In this document: positions 23,992-28,878 of the stretch, in pieces
Position numbering within the stretch: the stretch's first letter is position 1
Layout: the number at the start of each line of letters is the position of its first letter
Source: Bacillota bacterium
GTDB taxonomy: Bacteria; Bacillota; Clostridia; Acetivibrionales; DSM-1351
DNA: 28,878 bases
Reading direction: 5' to 3'
Assembly (NCBI GenBank): GCA_023412275.1
Contig: JAEYNY010000039.1
Span: forward strand, 1-28,878
Made by a program: the position numbers and the translations under genes
Notes under the pieces: model-generated
The model's database searches: none
What the model was told of the DNA's origin: nothing
What the model saw: the letters and a program-made list of their open reading frames with translations, nothing else

Positions 23992-24336
23992 ATGGAATTG
24001 AAAAATATTCAAGACAGTATGGTTTTTAATGAAAAAAATCTGACCAAGCGAATACTATTTGCCAACCCAAAAGTACTGGCCTTTGTACTGAATTTAAAGG
24101 CAGGACAAACTCTTCCAGTTCACAAACACGAAAATTCAGAACTCATTTATTATGTCCTAACAGGCAGCGGTCAAGTGAGGATCAATGATGATTTGTCTGA
24201 AATATCATTTGGTTCGGTAGGCACTGCCAGTGGTCAGGACGATTTCAGTGTTCCTTTAGTAAAAGAAGATTTAAGTCTATATGTTACCATTAGCCCTAAT
24301 CCATCAAATGAAATGTACTCAAAAGGTATAGATTAA
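23992..24336 (+). CDS. small single-domain cupin protein
   Basis: A 114-aa one-domain cupin. Motif 1 is GQTLPVHKHENSELIYYVLTG, with two His and one Glu as likely metal ligands. The second cupin motif, FGSVGTASGQDDFSVPL, lacks the usual His (an Asp or Ser is in its place), so the metal site is incomplete. It starts 32 nt after the cooS stop with AAAGGAGA 6-7 nt before ATG 23992, and is followed by a terminator. It is therefore probably co-transcribed with cooS. A role in sensing or maturation is possible but not shown. Confidence 0.8.
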   Translation: MELKNIQDSMVFNEKNLTKRILFANPKVLAFVLNLKAGQTLPVHKHENSELIYYVLTGSGQVRINDDLSEISFGSVGTASGQDDFSVPLVKEDLSLYVTISPNPSNEMYSKGID

Positions 24337-24349
24337 TGCTGTAAAGAGA

Positions 24350-24390
24350 AATAACCGCTTATCTTCATTTTAAGCGGTTATTATTCTTTA
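24350..24390. terminator. bidirectional terminator after the cooS-cupin pair
   Basis: AATAACCGCTTA (24350-24361) pairs with TAAGCGGTTATT (24371-24382) across a 9-nt loop, then ATTCTTTATT. It lies between the convergent cupin and YitT genes. Confidence 0.88.
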
Positions 24391-24397
24391 TTCTCAT

Positions 24398-25297
24398 TTA
24401 CTTTGAAACAATTCCCGTAAACCCTTCTCCCAAAACCTCTCTCACATCGGTAAGTATCATAAAAGCATTTTTATCAATCTCATGTACTATTTCTTTCAGC
24501 TGTTGGACCTGCGTCCTTGCGGCTACACAAAGAAGTACATTTTTGTCTTTTCCCGAGTAAACTCCTCTACCCTTTAATTCAGTAACTCCTCTGTCCAACT
24601 CCACAAGCAATCTTTTGGATATTTCATCCTGCTTCTCCGAAATTATAAAAATGGCTCTGGCGTAGTCTACACCCTCAACAATAGCATCAATAACTTTAAT
24701 AGTAATAAAGAGGCTTACAAGAGAATATAACCCTATTAGAATACTGTTAAAAACAATAATAGCAAACATAATTATTATTGCATCTATGGCAAGGAGCATT
24801 TGTCCTATAGTCAGACTGTGAAACAGCCTGTTCAAAAGCTTTGCTGCTAGTTCTGTTCCTCCCGTGGTTGCATCCATTTTCAGGACAATACCAAGTCCGA
24901 TTCCACTTAAAAAACCTCCGATTATACTATATAACAGTATATCGGGAGCCACACTGGATGTTCCGTTAAGGAGAAGTTTTTGTGCTATATTTCCGATATA
25001 TTTTTCAGTTGCATCAATAATTACTGATAAAATAACCGTCCCATATAATGTCCTAATAAAAAATTTTCTTCCAATAAACTTGTAACCCATGAGAAAAAGG
25101 GGCACGTTAATTGCAAGCATTGTGATTCCTATACTTAGTTTCCCGTTTGTCAGATAATAGAGAACTGTTGCCAGTCCGCTGAGTCCTCCGGGTGCTATCT
25201 TGTAAGGAACAAGAAATATATTTATTGCTAAAGCGGTTATTACTGCACCAAATGTTATCAGCAAATAGCTTTTAAGCATAGATAGTACTTTTCCCAT
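24398..25297 (-). CDS. YitT family membrane protein (DUF161/DUF2179)
   Basis: A 299-aa protein with about five to six transmembrane helices in the first 215 residues (YLLITFGAVITALAINIFLV; a PGGLSGLATVLYYL loop). These are followed by a soluble C-terminal DUF2179 domain (DYARAIFIISEKQDEISKRL ... GRGVYSGKDKNVLLCVAART). Many firmicutes have several copies; the function is unknown, though transport has been proposed. The start is not settled. ATG 25297 lies 13 nt after GGGAG, while a TTG at 25306 lies 4 nt after it. Both choices leave the protein essentially the same. Confidence 0.88.
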   Translation of the reverse strand: MGKVLSMLKSYLLITFGAVITALAINIFLVPYKIAPGGLSGLATVLYYLTNGKLSIGITMLAINVPLFLMGYKFIGRKFFIRTLYGTVILSVIIDATEKYIGNIAQKLLLNGTSSVAPDILLYSIIGGFLSGIGLGIVLKMDATTGGTELAAKLLNRLFHSLTIGQMLLAIDAIIIMFAIIVFNSILIGLYSLVSLFITIKVIDAIVEGVDYARAIFIISEKQDEISKRLLVELDRGVTELKGRGVYSGKDKNVLLCVAARTQVQQLKEIVHEIDKNAFMILTDVREVLGEGFTGIVSK

Positions 25298-25433
25298 ATT
25301 TAACAACTAACTCCCATCTAAATAAAGATAAAAAAGCATATATACATAATATATGTTTTTTTAAATTATATAAACAGTTATTTTATTTACAAGATTATTC
25401 TGCCACATGTTTTTTTAGGGTGATTTCACAACA

Positions 25434-25462
25434 TTGACAAATAAATATAGATAAACTAAACT
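25434..25462 (+). promoter_or_regulatory. sigma-A promoter of the WecG/TagA gene
   Basis: A perfect -35 TTGACA (25434-25439), 17-nt spacer and -10-like TAAACT (25457-25462) lie about 42 nt before the start codon. The -10 is only a 4/6 match. Confidence 0.6.
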
Positions 25463-25503
25463 TTAAAGTGTTTTTAACAAACAATGGAGGTTATTTATTT
25501 TTT

Positions 25504-26247
25504 ATGAGAAAACTGGTTAATATTGCAGGAATTAATATAGATAATATTACTATGGAACAGGCGGTTGAAAGAGTTTACGACTTTATAAAATCAGACCGAA
25601 ACCATTCAATATATACTCCCAATGCAGAAATCATGATGGACGGAATTGCAAACAAAGAGCTTAAAGAAATTCTTAATACAGCAGACATGTTGGTTGCTGA
25701 TGGTGCCGGAGTAGTTCTTGCCTCAAAAATATTGGGAAAAAGCGTTGCGGAAAAGGTTTCTGGCTTTGATCTGGCTAAAAATCTTCTTTTAGCTTCATCA
25801 AAACGACCTATAAAGTTTTTCCTTTTCGGTGGAAAGCCAGGTATACCTGAAAGGGCCAATGCTAATGTCGTATGCGATTATCCGGGAGCTGAAATCGTCG
25901 GTACCAGAAACGGCTACTTTTCACAGGAAGATGAAAGCGAAATAATCAATCAGATAAACAATTCAGGAGCCGATGTCCTTTTTGTCTGCCTTGGAGCACC
26001 GAAACAGGAGCAGTGGATTCATCAACATAAGGGCCAACTTAAGGTTAAGGTATGTATGGGTTTAGGCGGTACAATTGATATTCTGGCCGAAAATGTAAAG
26101 CTAGCACCTGATTTTTTCAGAAACCATGGTTTAGAATGGCTCTACAGACTTTATAAAGAACCATGGCGTTTCAAAAGAATGTTAAGACTTCCAAAATTCA
26201 TATTTTATATTTTAGGTGTAAAATTGGGATTTATTAAGATTGAATAA
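25504..26247 (+). CDS. WecG/TagA/CpsF family glycosyltransferase
   Basis: A 247-aa GT26-type enzyme that adds an N-acetylhexosaminuronic acid or N-acetylmannosamine residue to a lipid-linked sugar at the inner face of the membrane, as TagA does for wall teichoic acid. Conserved blocks are IYTPNAEIMMDG, LVADGAGVVLASKILG, FFLFGGKPG, VLFVCLGAPKQEQW and the C-terminal membrane-binding tail with NHGLEWLYRLYKEPWRFKRM. Which acceptor is used cannot be read here, as no other wall-polymer gene lies in the window. ATG 25504 is chosen by the family's usual N-terminus; GGAGG is 13 nt upstream. It is a single-gene transcript with its own promoter and terminator. Confidence 0.92.
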   Translation: MRKLVNIAGINIDNITMEQAVERVYDFIKSDRNHSIYTPNAEIMMDGIANKELKEILNTADMLVADGAGVVLASKILGKSVAEKVSGFDLAKNLLLASSKRPIKFFLFGGKPGIPERANANVVCDYPGAEIVGTRNGYFSQEDESEIINQINNSGADVLFVCLGAPKQEQWIHQHKGQLKVKVCMGLGGTIDILAENVKLAPDFFRNHGLEWLYRLYKEPWRFKRMLRLPKFIFYILGVKLGFIKIE

Positions 26248-26249
26248 AT

Positions 26250-26297
26250 AAAACCTTCTGCCAAGTAAAATAATACTTTCCGGCAGAAGGTTTTTTA
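26250..26297. terminator. bidirectional terminator
   Basis: AAAACCTTCTGCC (26250-26262) pairs with GGCAGAAGGTTTT (26282-26294) over a 19-nt loop, followed by a T-run on the plus strand and TTTTATTTATT on the minus strand. It separates the glycosyltransferase from the convergent FAD-oxidoreductase-like gene. Confidence 0.9.
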
Positions 26298-26310
26298 GTT
26301 TGTTCACAAC

Positions 26311-28188
26311 TTATTTCATAGTCTTTCCAGTTATCTTCTCTATAGCCTTTACTGCAGCGTAATACATTTCCGAGTATTCCACATCGGATTTATTCCTGAG
26401 TTTCTGTATAAGAGTTTCGTCAATAAGCCCCTGCTTGCAGGCTTCATCATAATACTTTTTATCTGCAACCTTCTTTCCTGATACATCCAAAAGAATTTGT
26501 GCAAGCTTATCTTTGGTTAACGGTTCATCCTTTAAATACACTCTGAGGGTTGCATCAAAATTGTAGTTATACTTATCCGGTGATGTTCTAACCACTCCAT
26601 TTAATATTACGTATGCAAAATCCTGACTTTTAGCCTTCTTGTCGAATTTAAGATCGTTTGTTATTCCTCCGCTGAGTAAACCTATATTAAGTAACTTTTC
26701 AGCATACGGGTAACTCCAATTTGAAGTCAGGCTTGTTAAGTCTTCTTTTATATCTGACATAAATATTCCTTTTTTCCGCAGCACCTTTTCTATTTCAGTC
26801 TGAGTGTCCAGATTGTAATCTTCAACAATATCAGGAATATCTATTTTCTTTGAAATACTGTAAGCTGAGATTATCCCGGCAGCATACCCCGAACCGGACT
26901 TACTGGAATTTGAATTTATGGCACTCTGCACCAAAGACGAGCAGGAAATTTTATCACCTGTCATAAGAACATTTTTCAAGCCTTGGGGAATCATTGAACG
27001 CAACGGAATATAAAATATCTTTGGACTGCAGATAATATACCCGTTTCCGTCCTCCATAGTCATTGTTACAGGTCTTGAAGCAGTACTGATTCTGTCGCTG
27101 AACCTCTTACCAGTGAGTATATCTGCAAGTGTTAAATTATAAAGTCCTTTGAAATGATATGCCGAGGGTCTGATAAATTGGGCTGCAATGCTTAAACCTC
27201 CGGCATTTTTAAAGGGCTCCAAATTTAGCTTTAGAAATTGAAACAAGTCCATACATTCTTTTGAAGCAATATTATAATACTCCTGAATTTTATTTTCATT
27301 TTGCAAATCAACATTTTTAACGGTAATTCCTTCAATAAGAACCTTGTTGTCTCCTTGGTCTGATATATTAAACCCTGAAATAGATACATTTGAGTTACTT
27401 ATATTATATTGTTTCAAAAGGCTGCTAATAAGCATCCTCTGCTCGTTCATTAATTTCTCAATCTGCTTGTAATCAACTCCCGATACCATAAAATTCAGGT
27501 ATACGGGTGGAAACAGATTTTTTATGCCAATATCGCTATATCCTGTGCTATACGGCACATTACCCTGTTTAAGTATTTCTCCTTCTTTTGTAGCGTCAAT
27601 GTACTGTTTAGCGGTTATTGTCCTTTTTCCCTTTGGAGTATTAAATTCTATTTTCTGAACCCGGCCGTTTTGGATTGCCATTTCAGTAATCTGGGAATCA
27701 TACATTACATCAAGGTTCTTTTCTTCTGAGACCATTGTCTTGACTGTTTTTAAATAATTACCTATGTTTATGGCATCTCCTGATTTATACCTGATTTCTT
27801 TAAATATATCTGAGCTTACGTTGTTTCCTGTTGGAGTAACATCCGGTGACCAGCTTGTATCATAGGAACCTCCCATCTGGCTCCCAAGTTCCTTATCTGA
27901 GCAAACCAGAAGGGTTTTAGCTCCCACATCAGCTGCTCCCAGTGCCGCACTGATTCCATCAATACTATCTCCGATAACTGCTATATCATAATTATCCGAA
28001 CCTTTGTCACTTCCCAGATTTTCAAGAGCAACATCATTGCCGGTTTCAAAATAATAGTCCTTTTTAAAAATCATTGGCCGGATAGCGAAGAAAAAGACTA
28101 TTATGGCAATTGTCAGAACTAACACGACCCTGACCAGAATATCAATCCTTTTATCCAGTTTGGTTTTTGGCTTGTTTTTCTTTTTCAT
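26311..28188 (-). CDS. membrane-anchored FAD-oxidoreductase-like protein
   Basis: A 625-aa protein. Residues 1-20 are basic, and a transmembrane anchor follows at about 20-38, so the rest should lie outside the cell. From residue 67 it follows the FAD_oxidored (PF12831) pattern (YDIAVIGDSIDGISAALGAA ... IDATKEGEILKQGNVPYSTG ... NVLMTGDKIS). The dinucleotide loop is degenerate: GDSIDG (73-78) in place of GxGxxG, and the acidic ribose-binding residue after the second strand is Cys96. The C-terminal 150 residues contain repeats like WSYPYAEKLLNIGLLSGG...FAYVILNGV, reminiscent of S-layer homology (SLH) modules. Substrate and activity are unknown; loss of FAD binding is possible. AAGGATAATGACGAA precedes the ATG. 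A hairpin separates it from the next upstream gene. Confidence 0.72.
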   Translation of the reverse strand: MKKKNKPKTKLDKRIDILVRVVLVLTIAIIVFFFAIRPMIFKKDYYFETGNDVALENLGSDKGSDNYDIAVIGDSIDGISAALGAADVGAKTLLVCSDKELGSQMGGSYDTSWSPDVTPTGNNVSSDIFKEIRYKSGDAINIGNYLKTVKTMVSEEKNLDVMYDSQITEMAIQNGRVQKIEFNTPKGKRTITAKQYIDATKEGEILKQGNVPYSTGYSDIGIKNLFPPVYLNFMVSGVDYKQIEKLMNEQRMLISSLLKQYNISNSNVSISGFNISDQGDNKVLIEGITVKNVDLQNENKIQEYYNIASKECMDLFQFLKLNLEPFKNAGGLSIAAQFIRPSAYHFKGLYNLTLADILTGKRFSDRISTASRPVTMTMEDGNGYIICSPKIFYIPLRSMIPQGLKNVLMTGDKISCSSLVQSAINSNSSKSGSGYAAGIISAYSISKKIDIPDIVEDYNLDTQTEIEKVLRKKGIFMSDIKEDLTSLTSNWSYPYAEKLLNIGLLSGGITNDLKFDKKAKSQDFAYVILNGVVRTSPDKYNYNFDATLRVYLKDEPLTKDKLAQILLDVSGKKVADKKYYDEACKQGLIDETLIQKLRNKSDVEYSEMYYAAVKAIEKITGKTMK

Positions 28189-28244
28189 TTCGTCATTATC
28201 CTTTTTAATATTTTTATTTTTATATATCCTGTTCTCTTGTTTTC

Positions 28245-28292
28245 AAACAAAAAAAAGAAGCTATTAATAATATCGACTATAAGCTTCTTTTT
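28245..28292 (-). terminator. terminator of the coiled-coil protein gene
   Basis: AAAAAGAAGCT (28253-28263) pairs with AGCTTCTTTTT (28282-28292) across an 18-nt AT-rich loop. On the minus strand the hairpin ends in TTCTTTTTTTTGTTT, a good intrinsic-terminator tail. It follows the stop at 28326. Confidence 0.82.
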
Positions 28293-28325
28293 CTTAATAA
28301 TTGTATTTTATATGTAATTTTTGCA

Positions 28326-28856
28326 CTATTTTATTGAATATGTACCTTTTATCATTATATCTGCAGGTGCATTTGCCTTAATACCTCTTCCGTCAGCTTT
28401 GGGTATGAGAAGAAGCTGATTGTCGGGAATTGTCTCTCCGTTTTTAATATCTCTTCCTGATATCAGGTTTGATACGCCACCTGTTGCTGTGGAAGATACA
28501 TAAGCCACAACTTTGTTTTTAGTCCTTACAATAATTTCACAACTTTCACTTCCAATAAGGGTCTGTCCCGTTTGAAGTTTGATTATTTTGAAAGTCATAC
28601 TATCTTTCAAATCAGCAAGTTCTTTTTCAAGCTCAACTACTTTTTTTTGTGCATCGCTTGTCTGTATAAGAGTTTTTAATTCAGTCTCCAAAGCATCTAT
28701 GTAAGTTTTGTCATACAGAACCGGGGAACTGCTTGTAGTAGTTGGTGCTGTAGCAGCCATAACAACTGGAGCAATATGTAGCAATGCGAATCCGCCAATT
28801 AGTATTAGAGCAATAATTACATACTCTTTTTTTATTCTCCTAAACAATCCTCTCAT
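28326..28856 (-). CDS. membrane-anchored coiled-coil protein of unknown function
   Basis: A 176-aa protein I do not recognise. Basic residues (RRIKKE) are followed by one transmembrane or signal segment (YVIIALILIGGFALLHIAPVVMA, about 12-34). Then come a short Thr/Ser/Pro linker, a coiled coil (about 50-85, LETELKTLIQTSDAQKKVVELEKELADL) and a C-terminal beta-rich domain of about 90 residues (FKIIKLQTGQTLIGSESCEIIVRTKNK). That terminal block resembles small extracellular domains seen in other clostridial exported proteins, with no known function. AGAGAGGT lies 5 nt before the ATG. It shares strand with the FAD-like gene but is separated from it by a terminator. Confidence 0.75.
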   Translation of the reverse strand: MRGLFRRIKKEYVIIALILIGGFALLHIAPVVMAATAPTTTSSSPVLYDKTYIDALETELKTLIQTSDAQKKVVELEKELADLKDSMTFKIIKLQTGQTLIGSESCEIIVRTKNKVVAYVSSTATGGVSNLISGRDIKNGETIPDNQLLLIPKADGRGIKANAPADIMIKGTYSIK

Positions 28857-28878
28857 AAAATACCTCTCTTTCGTATAT

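Overview
The window looks like chromosomal DNA from a low-GC, spore-forming, anaerobic Firmicute of the clostridial cluster III type (Ruminiclostridium / Clostridium cellulolyticum-papyrosolvens group). The reasons are the AT-rich intergenic DNA with strong GGAGG ribosome binding sites, a spore DNA-binding protein (SASP), a SPOCS/DUF3794 protein, an oxygen-sensitive CODH-type gene, an MsmX-type sugar ABC ATPase and a clostridial arginine cluster. The genus is an inference from gene content. I see no rRNA, tRNA, IS element, prophage or CRISPR array.

Layout. Positions 1-7868 are all on the minus strand: a SAM methyltransferase, a 55-aa SASP, an S41 C-terminal processing protease, the divisome/elongation set ftsE-ftsX-M23 peptidase, a CdaR/PucR-type regulator and an MFS transporter. 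Positions 8023-10339 (plus) hold a compact four-gene accessory operon: a GyrI-like/DUF5085-like protein, two paralogous DUF2589-type proteins and a small GIY-YIG nuclease-like protein with an Ala/Pro-rich insert. It ends at a strong hairpin. This is the best candidate here for an undescribed system. An msmX-type ATPase gene converges on it (10450-11568, minus).

Positions 11600-20952 (plus) are the arginine region: argC-argB, then argD-carA-carB-argF and a GNAT gene. Both argC and argD have sigma-A promoters whose -35 is overlapped by an almost perfect ARG box, so both blocks are probably repressed by ArgR (encoded elsewhere). The set makes N-acetylglutamyl semialdehyde, acetylornithine, carbamoyl phosphate and citrulline. 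argJ/argA, argG and argH are not in the window. CarA is striking: about 14-15 residues, including the catalytic Cys of the glutaminase nucleophile elbow, are cleanly missing in frame, while the His and Glu of the triad remain.

Positions 21037-28856 hold a SPOCS protein (minus), a divergent CooS-type CO dehydrogenase with a CxxC D-cluster motif and altered active-site histidines, followed by a small cupin (plus). Then come a YitT membrane protein (minus), a WecG/TagA glycosyltransferase (plus), a membrane-anchored FAD-oxidoreductase-like protein with a degenerate nucleotide-binding loop (minus) and a membrane-anchored coiled-coil protein (minus). Convergent gene pairs are separated by bidirectional hairpin terminators throughout.
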